Origin: Tigheibacillus halophilus
Lineage (GTDB): Bacteria; Bacillota; Bacilli; Bacillales; Amphibacillaceae
DNA length: 64,000 nt
Direction: 5' to 3'
Assembly: GCF_042683165.1 (NCBI RefSeq)
Contig: NZ_JBHUIZ010000003.1
Span: forward strand, 992,001-1,056,000
The notes under the pieces: generated by a model
The model's database searches: none
Seen by the model: the letters and a program-made list of their open reading frames with translations, nothing else
What the model was told of the DNA's origin: nothing
In this document: positions 8,243 to 16,252 of the stretch, in pieces
Position numbering within the stretch: the first letter of the stretch is position 1
Layout of the letters: each line of letters starts with the position of its first letter
Translations under genes and position numbers: made by a program

Positions 8243-8874
8243 CAAAAATGTTTTGCTTCTATGAGTATCCTGGTACCATCCACCTGAACAATGACCACAT
8301 TTGTCCCTTTGGCAATCCATTGGCCATTAGACACAGCGCTGTAATCTTTATTGCCAAGCCTGATCGTACCAACAGGACGAAAATCTGTCAGAGTTACAGC
8401 CTCTCGACCTACGAGCTGCTCATAATCAGCGTTCATGGAATTATATCCCGCTTCTTTCGTAAGTCTGTCTTTTAACGTGATTTTCGACCACATATCCCTG
8501 CGTTTGAATACTTTCAAAAAAAGAAAAGAGCCTGCAGCACCGATTAGAACGCCAAGAACTGCATATACTCCTGCAACAACGTTAGGAGCTGGTAATGCAA
8601 CAGCCAGTAACATACATGCGACTCCGATTGTAGCCAGGGTGCCATCATTTAACAGTTTTCCGTCGATGATTATAAAAGCAATTCCAATAAAATAAATAGC
8701 AAGCATCAACATAAGCGAATCAGCTTCCACATAAACTGAAAAATATACAGTCATAAATCCAATGCCAAGCAGTGCGAAAAGGCCGCGCGCGTTCACTAAA
8801 ATTTCGCCGATTAAAAATAAAGTTCCTAAGCAAGTAATAACAACAGCAATCCAATCATAGGTAAAAATATCCAT
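8242..8874 (-). CDS. short NfeD family membrane protein
   Basis: This 210-residue protein has four or five hydrophobic helices (about 8-125) and a soluble C-terminal domain (about 150-208, LVGREAVTLTDFRPVGTIRL onward) of the NfeD OB-fold type. It has no ClpP-like protease domain, unlike the long NfeD at 34019. NfeD proteins usually partner flotillin-like proteins in membrane microdomains, but no flotillin gene is adjacent here. A partner in trans such as FloA is only inference. Confidence 0.82.
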   Translation of the reverse strand: MDIFTYDWIAVVITCLGTLFLIGEILVNARGLFALLGIGFMTVYFSVYVEADSLMLMLAIYFIGIAFIIIDGKLLNDGTLATIGVACMLLAVALPAPNVVAGVYAVLGVLIGAAGSFLFLKVFKRRDMWSKITLKDRLTKEAGYNSMNADYEQLVGREAVTLTDFRPVGTIRLGNKDYSAVSNGQWIAKGTNVVIVQVDGTRILIEAKHF

Positions 8875-8941
8875 ATGCTGCCCTCCTCTTATTAACTTAT
8901 ACGTTTCACATTATACAATGTTTCATAAAAGGAGTCCCGAA

Positions 8942-9274
8942 ATGAGCTTTTTTAAAAGAATTTTTGTTTATTTCATTATTTTTCTTTTCATATGGAGTAT
9001 ACGCGATGATCTGACTAATAAAACCATGGAGCCAAACACGGATTCTGTCCACCACGTACAAACCATTTCCGGCGGGGAAAATACACAAATGAATGAGGTG
9101 GTCAAATTTAAGACAAAACATGGGGATACGGTATTGTCAGTTGCAGAAAAATTGAATGGGGGTTCCCTTCCTGTTTCTGCTGAACAATTGATGGCGGATT
9201 TCAGAATAGCGAACCCCAAAATCGATCCTTACCATTTAGAATCGAATACAATTTATTATTTTCCAGTATATTAA
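8942..9274 (+). CDS. yqfZ: LysM-like membrane-anchored protein (YqfZ-like)
   Basis: This 110-residue protein starts at MSFFKRIFVY because AAAGGAG lies 7 bases upstream. A membrane helix (about 4-18) is followed by an extracytoplasmic region whose C-terminal 50 residues resemble a LysM domain (HGDTVLSVAEKLNGG, then FRIANPKIDP). LysM binds peptidoglycan. In B. subtilis, yqfZ lies in the same neighbourhood; the name is by similarity of size, domain and position. It converges with yqfX over a shared terminator. Confidence 0.72.
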   Translation: MSFFKRIFVYFIIFLFIWSIRDDLTNKTMEPNTDSVHHVQTISGGENTQMNEVVKFKTKHGDTVLSVAEKLNGGSLPVSAEQLMADFRIANPKIDPYHLESNTIYYFPVY

Positions 9275-9306
9275 AAAGGCTGTCTAAAACTTGATTAGAC
9301 AGCCTT
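9273..9306. terminator. bidirectional terminator between yqfZ and yqfX
   Basis: GGCTGTCTAA and TTAGACAGCC pair across a 7-base loop. The minus-strand reading ends in TTTTTAAT, giving a good terminator for yqfX. The plus-strand reading has a weaker T tract. Confidence 0.8.
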
Positions 9307-9311
9307 CGTGT

Positions 9312-9674
9312 TTATACAAACGGTCTGATGAAAAGAGCTAATACGACAGATATTGCGCCAGCTGCAATCGCTATATTGCCAAGCGTGTTGGCATCTCGTC
9401 CCCTGGCAACAAAACCTACAATGATGCCTGCCGCCCCTAATATAATCGGCAGCCAGAAAAAGGAAATCACAGACAAAGCCAAGGCTATCCATCCGACAGC
9501 TGCACCACCAACGTGAATATCATCGTCATCATCTACATCAGCGGTACGAAAATCGTCTGCTGTGATTTCAGCTGCAGTTTCTTCATCACGATCATTATAA
9601 GAAGAAACAGTATCGGCCTCATCAGCCCTTTTTTCTTCGATATGGTTTTCATGATCATTTTTATCCAACTGCAA
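9312..9674 (-). CDS. yqfX: YqfX-like small membrane protein
   Basis: This 120-residue protein has an acidic, polar N-terminal half (about 1-55, with a DDDDD stretch) and two hydrophobic helices with a glycine-rich turn (about 58-88 and 98-115). This layout resembles B. subtilis YqfX and DUF4190-like proteins. Function is unknown. Its position between yqfZ and yqfT agrees with the B. subtilis order, although zur and ispG, also found near there, are missing. Confidence 0.65.
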   Translation of the reverse strand: MQLDKNDHENHIEEKRADEADTVSSYNDRDEETAAEITADDFRTADVDDDDDIHVGGAAVGWIALALSVISFFWLPIILGAAGIIVGFVARGRDANTLGNIAIAAGAISVVLALFIRPFV

Positions 9675-9847
9675 GTCCTCCCTTACACCTTAGGTTTGGT
9701 GCACGCTTAGTTTATGGAGAGTTACCAAGAATACTTACGTTATTTTTTGCCAATGGATAGGGGCTGATTCAGGTACAGATACTGTTCAACCTGCATAGGC
9801 TATAGGAAAGCACGGCTGATTTAAATTCATTTTAAAGGAGACCGAGT

Positions 9848-10135
9848 ATGTCCATTTTGTTTAAAGAACTGATTAACCAGCGGCTTAGAAAGATCACTGT
9901 CACCGAATTGCTGGATTATAGTAACCAATATGGTTTTTCACTGGACAGAAGCCAGGCAAAGGATATTGTTTCCTACTTAAAGACAAATAATATTAATCCC
10001 TTTACTAAAAAAGAACGACAAAAAATGCTGCGGCAGCTTGCCGAAATAACGGATGGGGAAACTGCGGAAAAAGCGAACCAGTTATTTATACAGCTAGTCG
10101 AGTCCTATGGGCTCTCAAATTTATTCGAGTCCTGA
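9848..10135 (+). CDS. yqfT: DUF2624 family protein (YqfT-like)
   Basis: This 95-residue soluble, helical protein has no membrane segment. The start is supported by AAAGGAG 7 bases upstream. The sequence (LNPFTKKER-like NINPFTKKERQKML in the middle) matches the DUF2624/YqfT family of bacilli. Function is unknown. It is adjacent to nfo, as in B. subtilis, and converges with nfo over a symmetrical terminator. Confidence 0.8.
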   Translation: MSILFKELINQRLRKITVTELLDYSNQYGFSLDRSQAKDIVSYLKTNNINPFTKKERQKMLRQLAEITDGETAEKANQLFIQLVESYGLSNLFES

Positions 10136-10143
10136 TGGCTGAT

Positions 10144-10172
10144 AAAAAAGGATAGCATCCGCTATCCTTTTT
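10144..10172. terminator. bidirectional terminator between yqfT and nfo
   Basis: AAAAAGGATAGC and GCTATCCTTTTT pair around ATCC, with T runs on both strands. Confidence 0.9.
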
Positions 10173-11067
10173 ATTGTTCCATGATTTTCGTTTTCAGGTC
10201 TTCATCAAATTTTCCGGATTTGATCATGTTTATTTCAAATTTATAAGGTGGTTTTTTATTCTTCTTATCCTCACCAACATATGGGGTTTCAAGAATTTTG
10301 GGCAGCTTCTTCAGCTGCGGATGATGAATGACATAATGGAGTGCCTCGAAGCCGATGTGGCCGAAACCGATATTCTCGTGACGGTCTTTATGGGCTCCAC
10401 ATTCGTTTTTACTGTCATTGACATGGACGACTTTGATACGGTCTGTCCCGATAATTTTATCAAATTCGTTCAAAACACCATCAAAATCATTCACAACATC
10501 ATAGCCGGCATCATGCAAATGGCAAGTGTCAATACAAATGGACAGCCTGTCGTTATGTGTAACACCATCTATAATGCGGGCAATCTCTTCAAATTTCCTG
10601 CCGACCTCTGAACCCTTCCCTGCCATCGTTTCAAGAGCAATTTGAACATCATGGGAATTATCCGTCAGGACTTCATTCAAACCTTCAATGATTTTGTCTA
10701 TTGCTGCATCTGGTCCTGCACCAACATGCGCACCTGGATGAAGCACGATTTGCCTGGCTCCGATTGCAGCGGTCCTTTCGATTTCACTCCGTAAAAAATC
10801 CACACCAAGTTTGAATGTCTGTGGCTTCGTCGTATTTCCAATATTAATGATATAAGGAGCATGCACAACGATATCAGAAATACCATGTTCTTTCATATGC
10901 TCTCTTCCGGCCGTGATATGGAGTTCGTCAATATCCTTCCTGCGGGTATTTTGTGGCGCACCTGTGTAAATCATAAACGTGTTTTCTCCATAACCAGCAG
11001 CTTCTTCACTGGAACCGAGGAGCATCTTTTTGCCGCTCATAGAAACATGTGAACCTATTTTCAACAT
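10171..11067 (-). CDS. nfo: endonuclease IV (AP endonuclease)
   Basis: This 298-residue zinc-dependent enzyme cuts DNA 5' of abasic sites in base excision repair. Metal-ligand motifs of the family are present in order: IVLHPGAHVG, the CIDTCHLHDAGYD box, VVHVNDSKNECGAHKDRH and the C-terminal LETP region. Length and N-terminus (MLKIGSHVSM) are typical. A GGGGAGGT site precedes the ATG. It follows cshB by 47 bases and may share its transcript. Confidence 0.97.
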   Translation of the reverse strand: MLKIGSHVSMSGKKMLLGSSEEAAGYGENTFMIYTGAPQNTRRKDIDELHITAGREHMKEHGISDIVVHAPYIINIGNTTKPQTFKLGVDFLRSEIERTAAIGARQIVLHPGAHVGAGPDAAIDKIIEGLNEVLTDNSHDVQIALETMAGKGSEVGRKFEEIARIIDGVTHNDRLSICIDTCHLHDAGYDVVNDFDGVLNEFDKIIGTDRIKVVHVNDSKNECGAHKDRHENIGFGHIGFEALHYVIHHPQLKKLPKILETPYVGEDKKNKKPPYKFEINMIKSGKFDEDLKTKIMEQ

Positions 11068-11114
11068 TTAACATTACCTCCCCAATTTATTTCTATCATT
11101 GCGTGTTACCGTTA

Positions 11115-12428
11115 TTACCTTCCACGCTTTTCTTTCCTGATTAAATTCTTTTTTATTTTCTCTTGTTCCTGCTTCATTTTCTTTTTATAGCCAGGTTTAA
11201 CCTTCTTATTTTTTCTGACGTGTTTCCATGCCTCTGTTTCAGCGTTTGAAGATGTTTTGGGGCGCAGGTTTCGTTTATTCCAATGTTTTGCCTCGCGCCA
11301 CTCACCGTCTGCAATATCTGTAAAAATGAATGGGAGGCCTTTCTGTTCAAGTTTATCGATGAGCCTTATATCATCTTCCTGGTAAAGGCTGATAGCTGTT
11401 CCTTCCATTCCTGCCCTGGCGGTACGGCCCACTCGGTGGATATAAAAATTTTCATCCTTCGGCAGCTGGGCATTAATGACATGGCTGACACCTTTTATAT
11501 CGATGCCGCGCGATGCCAAATCGGTCGCCACAATATACTGAAAGCGCAGACTTTGTATATCTTTTAAAACGCGTTTTCTTTCTCTGGGCGTCAGCCCTCC
11601 GTGCAACAGTCCGACATTCAATCCCCGTTCGTTCAACGCAGCATAGAGTTTATCTGCCTCTTCCTTGCCATTAGTAAAAATAATCGCCAAGTACGGCTGA
11701 ATCACGGTTGTTATTTGCATCAACACATCTATTTCATTACGATGCCGAACTGGAATCAAGCGATGTTCCATCGTTTCAGGTGACAGTTCCTGCTTCACTT
11801 TTACATGTAATGGATTTTCCAAATACTTTTTGAAAAAATGAGCCAGTTTTTCGGGTATGGTTGCCGAAAAAACCAGTAGCTGAACATCGGACTTACAGCG
11901 AATAAGCAATTGATCCACTTCGTTAATAAAGCCTAGATCGAGCATTAAATCTGCTTCATCAATCACAAAAGCAGAAGCCGAAAAAATGGATAGTGCCTCC
12001 TGCTTGACCATATCCAAAATTCGGCCGGGAGTGCCCACGATGATCTGCGGTGTTTCTTTAAGCTTGTCCATCATACGCTGCTTATCAGTTCCCCCGATCA
12101 GAAGCTTCGCGGTAATTTCTTTTTCTTTTTGGGCAAGACGCAGCATCTTTTTCACTTCTTCATGGATCTGCATTGCTAGTTCCCTGGTCGGCGCAGTGAT
12201 GACAAATTGCACTCCTTTTACATCTTCACGCAGTTGATTAAATAATGGAATTAAATATGCATGTGTTTTGCCCGAGCCAGTCTGGGATTGTCCAATTATA
12301 CTTTTTCTTTTCATAGCAGCTGGAATGACTTTCGCTTGAATTTCCGTCGGTGTTTTAAATTGTAATTTCTCGATTATCTGAAGTAATTCAGGTTTTAGTG
12401 TAAATTCTTGAAATGAGTGTTTCTTCAT
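11115..12428 (-). CDS. cshB: DEAD-box RNA helicase CshB
   Basis: This 437-residue ATP-dependent RNA helicase probably works in mRNA turnover, ribosome assembly and cold adaptation. The start MKKHSFQEFT is supported by AAAGGAG 7 bases upstream; 31 further in-frame residues upstream are unlikely. Motifs are the Q motif (PTEIQ), Walker A with K54 in GSGKT, DEAD at 157-160, SAT near 191, and HRVGRTARAG near 335. The basic C-terminal tail (about 385-437) is lysine/arginine-rich, as expected for RNA binding. Its position next to nfo matches yqfR of B. subtilis. Confidence 0.93.
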   Translation of the reverse strand: MKKHSFQEFTLKPELLQIIEKLQFKTPTEIQAKVIPAAMKRKSIIGQSQTGSGKTHAYLIPLFNQLREDVKGVQFVITAPTRELAMQIHEEVKKMLRLAQKEKEITAKLLIGGTDKQRMMDKLKETPQIIVGTPGRILDMVKQEALSIFSASAFVIDEADLMLDLGFINEVDQLLIRCKSDVQLLVFSATIPEKLAHFFKKYLENPLHVKVKQELSPETMEHRLIPVRHRNEIDVLMQITTVIQPYLAIIFTNGKEEADKLYAALNERGLNVGLLHGGLTPRERKRVLKDIQSLRFQYIVATDLASRGIDIKGVSHVINAQLPKDENFYIHRVGRTARAGMEGTAISLYQEDDIRLIDKLEQKGLPFIFTDIADGEWREAKHWNKRNLRPKTSSNAETEAWKHVRKNKKVKPGYKKKMKQEQEKIKKNLIRKEKRGR

Positions 12429-12456
12429 GATAGGACTCCTTTTTATGTCAAACCTT

Positions 12457-13572
12457 TTAAATGAATTGAAATGGTTCAGTGTCCACTTTTGATGTGATGA
12501 TTTCCACTTCGTTATTGGCAAATTTATTTTGCAAATATTCCTGTGTAGCTGTCTTCATGATTTTTTCCACGTGATGGCCTGGATCAATCACAGCAAGACC
12601 GGCCTGCTGAGCATCTTGCGCCGCGTGAAACGTCATATCTCCTGTAACAAATGCATCTGCACCTTTTTGTTTCGCCTGCATGAAGTATTTTTCTCCACTC
12701 CCGCCAAGAACAGCGATGGTTTTGATCTTTTTTTCCAGATCCCCAGTGACGCGGACTGTCGGCACCTTTAATGCTGTCTTGACATGCTCGCAGAATTGCC
12801 GCAAAGACATTAGTTCGTTCAACTGCCCAATTCTCCCTATCCCATTGTCATCACCTTTATTTTCCAGTGGATAGATATCGTAAGCGACTTCTTCATAAGG
12901 ATGTGCTTTCTTCATTTTCTTTATAGTTTTCGACAGATATTTTTCTGGTACAATTGTTTCCATACGTACTTCGTTCACAAATGCTAATTCATTCTGTGTG
13001 CCAACATATGGATTGGTTCCTTCCAATGGCTTAAATGTACCTTCTCCTTTTGTACTGAATGTACAGTGACTATATGCACCAATATGACCGGCTTTGGTTT
13101 CGGCCCATGCCTCCCTGACCTGTTTTTGATGTGATTGGGGGACATATACAACTATTTTATAAAGCCGATCAAAGCCTGTACTTGAAAGTATTTCTGTATT
13201 TTGCAGGTTTAATGCTGCACTTAACATATCGTTCACACCGCCTTTTGCAATATCGAGATTGGTGTGTGCAGCATAGACGGAAATCTGATTAGACAGCAAT
13301 TTTTGGATGGTACGCCCTTTAGGCTGGTCTGTATCAAGACTTGATACAGGTTTGAAAAGCAGTGGATGGTGAGCGATGATCAGATCCACTTCATTTGCTA
13401 TCGCCTCATCCGCAACCGCCTCAAGCACATCCAGTGTGATCATTACTTTTTTGACAGACCGATTATTCGAACCGATTTGCAATCCGACATTATCCCAGTC
13501 GTAAGCTAAGTGTTTAGGGGCCCACGCTTCCATGGCCTCGAATATCATCTTATTTGTCATCTGTCCGACCAT
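12457..13572 (-). CDS. yqfO: Nif3/YqfO family dinuclear-metal protein
   Basis: This 371-residue protein starts at MVGQMTNKMI with GAGGAGG 7 bases upstream. Nif3-type metal-binding motifs are present: IAHHPLLF near residue 67 and GHHVEK near 333. A middle insertion (about 135-235) corresponds to the PII-like domain of bacillar YqfO. The family has been called GTP cyclohydrolase type 2, but its real activity is unsettled. It overlaps trmK by 23 bases, implying coupled translation. In B. subtilis ispH (yqfP) follows; here cshB follows instead. Confidence 0.9.
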   Translation of the reverse strand: MVGQMTNKMIFEAMEAWAPKHLAYDWDNVGLQIGSNNRSVKKVMITLDVLEAVADEAIANEVDLIIAHHPLLFKPVSSLDTDQPKGRTIQKLLSNQISVYAAHTNLDIAKGGVNDMLSAALNLQNTEILSSTGFDRLYKIVVYVPQSHQKQVREAWAETKAGHIGAYSHCTFSTKGEGTFKPLEGTNPYVGTQNELAFVNEVRMETIVPEKYLSKTIKKMKKAHPYEEVAYDIYPLENKGDDNGIGRIGQLNELMSLRQFCEHVKTALKVPTVRVTGDLEKKIKTIAVLGGSGEKYFMQAKQKGADAFVTGDMTFHAAQDAQQAGLAVIDPGHHVEKIMKTATQEYLQNKFANNEVEIITSKVDTEPFQFI

Positions 13573-14272
13573 CTGAAAGCACCTCCTCAATCCATTCTAA
13601 TTCCTTTCGGTATTGTGTCATTTTAACATGGTCTTTGACTTTGGCCTTGCTCATTTGCTCAATGACTCTTTGGTAATGTTTTCTTTCTGCAGTCCACTTT
13701 TGATAAAATATTTCTGACCTTTTTTTTAGCAAAAGCGGACCGAAAAGCATTTCCTTTTCGGAAGGTTTTATAATAATATCGTCTGTTATAGGTTCTGCTA
13801 CAATGACCTCATAAATGTGGCCATTTTCTTCAACAATTGTTTCCGTGCCAATTTTGAATGAATGATTTATAAGAAATTCTCTGACATCCCGCCCATCTAT
13901 GTTCGGCTGAGCAATGATCCGGGATATATTTCCCATTTTATCCATGCCTTTTTCCAGGATGGAACGAATAAGAGATCCTCCCATCCCAGCAATAACAACT
14001 TGCACTATTTCCCTATCATGCAGGATGTCCAAGCCATCGCCGAGCCGAACATCCACCTGTTTTTCGAGATTAAGTCTTTTTACTGTGTGCCTGGCACTAT
14101 TAAATGGTCCAGCATTCACTTCTCCGGCAATCGCCCGGGCTCCACTGTTTTGCTGGCAAATGTAGCAAGGCAAATAGGCATGATCAGAGCCGATATCGGC
14201 GCATAACTGATTTGCATCCACGAAAGACGCCACTGTTTCCAATCGCTTAGATAAATTGATTTGTTCTGTCAT
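13550..14272 (-). CDS. trmK: tRNA (adenine(22)-N1)-methyltransferase
   Basis: This 240-residue SAM-dependent enzyme makes m1A at position 22 of tRNA. The SAM site CADIGSDHAYLP lies near residue 24 and the GMGGSLIRSIL motif near 96. A helical C-terminal extension (about 165-235) is typical of TrmK. It is translationally coupled with yqfO and follows cccA by about 90 bases, matching yqfN of B. subtilis. Confidence 0.94.
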   Translation of the reverse strand: MTEQINLSKRLETVASFVDANQLCADIGSDHAYLPCYICQQNSGARAIAGEVNAGPFNSARHTVKRLNLEKQVDVRLGDGLDILHDREIVQVVIAGMGGSLIRSILEKGMDKMGNISRIIAQPNIDGRDVREFLINHSFKIGTETIVEENGHIYEVIVAEPITDDIIIKPSEKEMLFGPLLLKKRSEIFYQKWTAERKHYQRVIEQMSKAKVKDHVKMTQYRKELEWIEEVLSDGRTDDK

Positions 14273-14314
14273 TACAAATTCCCCATCCAGATTATTTTTC
14301 GAATGACTGCTATA

Positions 14315-14348
14315 AGAAAAGCTTTCTGTTTATGGCAGAAAGCTTTCT
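14315..14348 (-). terminator. hairpin after cccA
   Basis: AGAAAGCTTTCTG and CAGAAAGCTTTTCT pair across a 7-base loop on the minus strand, 14 bases after the cccA stop. The T tract (TTTTCTTAT) is interrupted. It probably separates cccA from trmK expression. Confidence 0.7.
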
Positions 14349-14361
14349 CAGTCGACCTTTT

Positions 14362-14745
14362 TTATTTTTTTTCACTTAACCATTTAGCCAAGGTTTTCGC
14401 TTCGTCATCGCCAACCTGGGATTGCGCAGGCATATTCCCTTTACCTTTATGGATGATATTTACAATATCATCCGCAGAAAGCTGGGAGCCGATCTTAGTC
14501 AAATTCGGGCCGACCTGCCCAGTCAAATCTGAGCCGTGGCATGCTGCACAATTCGCTTGGAAAATGTCATTTGGATCTTTTGATCCACCTTCGTCTTTCT
14601 TATCCTGCTGCTCTGTGTTCTCTGAACCTTTATCTGCTTTTTGGATATCAGCTCGCTGACCAACACCTGCAGTAGATAAAACAATAACAGCTAGTATTCC
14701 GATAATCGCAATAATTGCATAAGGGATGACCGGATTTTTTTTCAT
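14362..14745 (-). CDS. cccA: cytochrome c-550, membrane-anchored
   Basis: This 127-residue protein has one N-terminal membrane helix (about 8-26), an acidic linker and a class I cytochrome c domain. The haem is bound by C66-A-A-C69-H70, and M105 (GNMPAQ) is the likely sixth ligand. It passes electrons from the bc complex towards cytochrome oxidase on the outer face of the membrane. A TAAGGAGG ribosome binding site precedes the start. Its position after sigA matches B. subtilis cccA. Confidence 0.95.
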   Translation of the reverse strand: MKKNPVIPYAIIAIIGILAVIVLSTAGVGQRADIQKADKGSENTEQQDKKDEGGSKDPNDIFQANCAACHGSDLTGQVGPNLTKIGSQLSADDIVNIIHKGKGNMPAQSQVGDDEAKTLAKWLSEKK

Positions 14746-15102
14746 TATGTTACCTCCTTAAGTAACCCCTATGATCTATGTAGACAAGCTATTTATTATT
14801 GTACTTCAAAAAGCTTTATTTTTAAAGTATTAGCTAAAAATATCTTTTTTTGTAAAATAAGGGATACCATCCGTTGGACTACTGGAGCATACATGCTCCA
14901 GATGAACCACCGGATCCCGGCATCTGCAGGTCAAGTCATAAAGAATCTGTAAATTTAGTTGCAAACGGAACAGAAATTGCGTAAAATAGAATCAAGAAAT
15001 TGAAAACGCTATCACGCGATCAGCAATGAGGAGACTCCCGTCATTTAGTCTCAGCTTGCCCTGCCAACAAGCACGAGGCTTGAAGGATAGTAAGGACCTC
15101 AA
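14746..15102. other. 357-base intergenic region between sigA and cccA
   Basis: No gene is supported here. It contains the cccA promoter, a perfect CTGGAGCA-TACA-TGCTCCAG hairpin at 14882-14901 without a T run, and a GAGACT/AGTCTC hairpin near 15029-15051 downstream of sigA. A promoter-like pair faces sigA on the plus strand at 14959-14987. Confidence 0.6.
14798..14826 (-). promoter_or_regulatory. candidate promoter of cccA
   Basis: TTTAAA (14826-14821), a 17 bp spacer and TACAAT (14803-14798) lie about 50 bases upstream of the cccA start on the minus strand. Confidence 0.55.
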
Positions 15103-16221
15103 TCAATCCATAAAATCCTTCAAGCGTTTGCTTCTGCTTGGGTGACGCAATTTACGCAAAGCCTTGGCTTCAATTTGACGAATTCTTTCTCTCGTTACGC
15201 CGAATACTTTGCCAACCTCTTCCAATGTTCTAGTTCTTCCATCGTCCAGACCAAAACGCAACCGAAGTACGTTCTCTTCTCTGTCAGTTAATGTGTCTAA
15301 AACGTCTTCCAGCTGTTCTTTCAACAATTCGTAGGCAGCATGATCTGAAGGGGAGATTGCTTCCTGGTCTTCAATGAAATCGCCAAGATGAGAATCATCT
15401 TCTTCGCCGATTGGTGTTTCTAAAGATACTGGCTCCTGGGCGATTTTCAGAATATCACGTACCTTATCAGGAGATAGTTCCATTTCTTCTCCGATTTCCT
15501 CCGGAGATGGTTCCCGTCCGAAATCCTGAAGCAGTTGACGTTGTACGCGAATCAATTTATTGATCGTTTCAACCATATGGACGGGTATACGGATTGTTCT
15601 TGCCTGATCCGCAATGGCCCTTGTGATAGCCTGCCGAATCCACCAGGTTGCATACGTACTGAATTTGAACCCTTTTCGGTAGTCGAATTTTTCAACAGCT
15701 TTAATCAGACCCATGTTGCCTTCCTGGATTAAGTCCAAAAACAGCATGCCTCTGCCAACATATCTCTTGGCAATACTGACAACCAAACGAAGGTTCGCTT
15801 CTGCCAATCTTTTTTTGGCTTCTTCATCACCTTTTTCAATCCTTATCGCCAGCTCAATTTCTTCTTCAGCTGAAAGCAGGTTCACTCTGCCAATTTCTTT
15901 CAAGTACATTCTGACCGGATCATTAATTTTGATACCAAGCGGAACACTCAAATCATTCAAATCGAATTCTTCTTCTTTTTCGATTTCTTTCATATTCGGG
16001 TCTTCTTCTGATTCCCCGATTACTTCGATTCCTTGTTCCTGCAAGTATTCATAATATTCGTCGATTTGTTCGGAATCCAAATCGAAGTGGGAAAGACGAT
16101 CAGCTATTTCTTCATATGCCAATGTGCCGCGTTTCTTTCCGATCTCCAACAGCTGTTCTTTCGCCTGTTCAAGCGTCAATTCACTTCCGTTTGCTGCCTG
16201 TGAAGCTTTTTCTTCAGCCAT
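15103..16221 (-). CDS. sigA: RNA polymerase primary sigma factor SigA
   Basis: This 372-residue housekeeping sigma factor has a short region 1.1 (about 1-95), region 1.2 (DPVRMYLKEIG near 102), region 2 with YATWWIRQAITRAIADQ (-10 recognition and melting), region 3, and region 4.2 with the helix-turn-helix VTRERIRQIEAKALRKLRHP (-35 recognition) near the C-terminus. Length equals that of Bacillus SigA. It follows dnaG by 31 bases in the conserved dnaG-sigA operon. Confidence 0.98.
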   Translation of the reverse strand: MAEEKASQAANGSELTLEQAKEQLLEIGKKRGTLAYEEIADRLSHFDLDSEQIDEYYEYLQEQGIEVIGESEEDPNMKEIEKEEEFDLNDLSVPLGIKINDPVRMYLKEIGRVNLLSAEEEIELAIRIEKGDEEAKKRLAEANLRLVVSIAKRYVGRGMLFLDLIQEGNMGLIKAVEKFDYRKGFKFSTYATWWIRQAITRAIADQARTIRIPVHMVETINKLIRVQRQLLQDFGREPSPEEIGEEMELSPDKVRDILKIAQEPVSLETPIGEEDDSHLGDFIEDQEAISPSDHAAYELLKEQLEDVLDTLTDREENVLRLRFGLDDGRTRTLEEVGKVFGVTRERIRQIEAKALRKLRHPSRSKRLKDFMD

Positions 16222-16252
16222 CAGTCCGCCTCCTTATACTATTTACCCTCAT

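Noticed and set aside
14882..14901. Perfect palindrome CTGGAGCA-TACA-TGCTCCAG as a terminator
   Set aside because: There is no T run on either side and it is not directly after a gene; noted only as part of the spacer.
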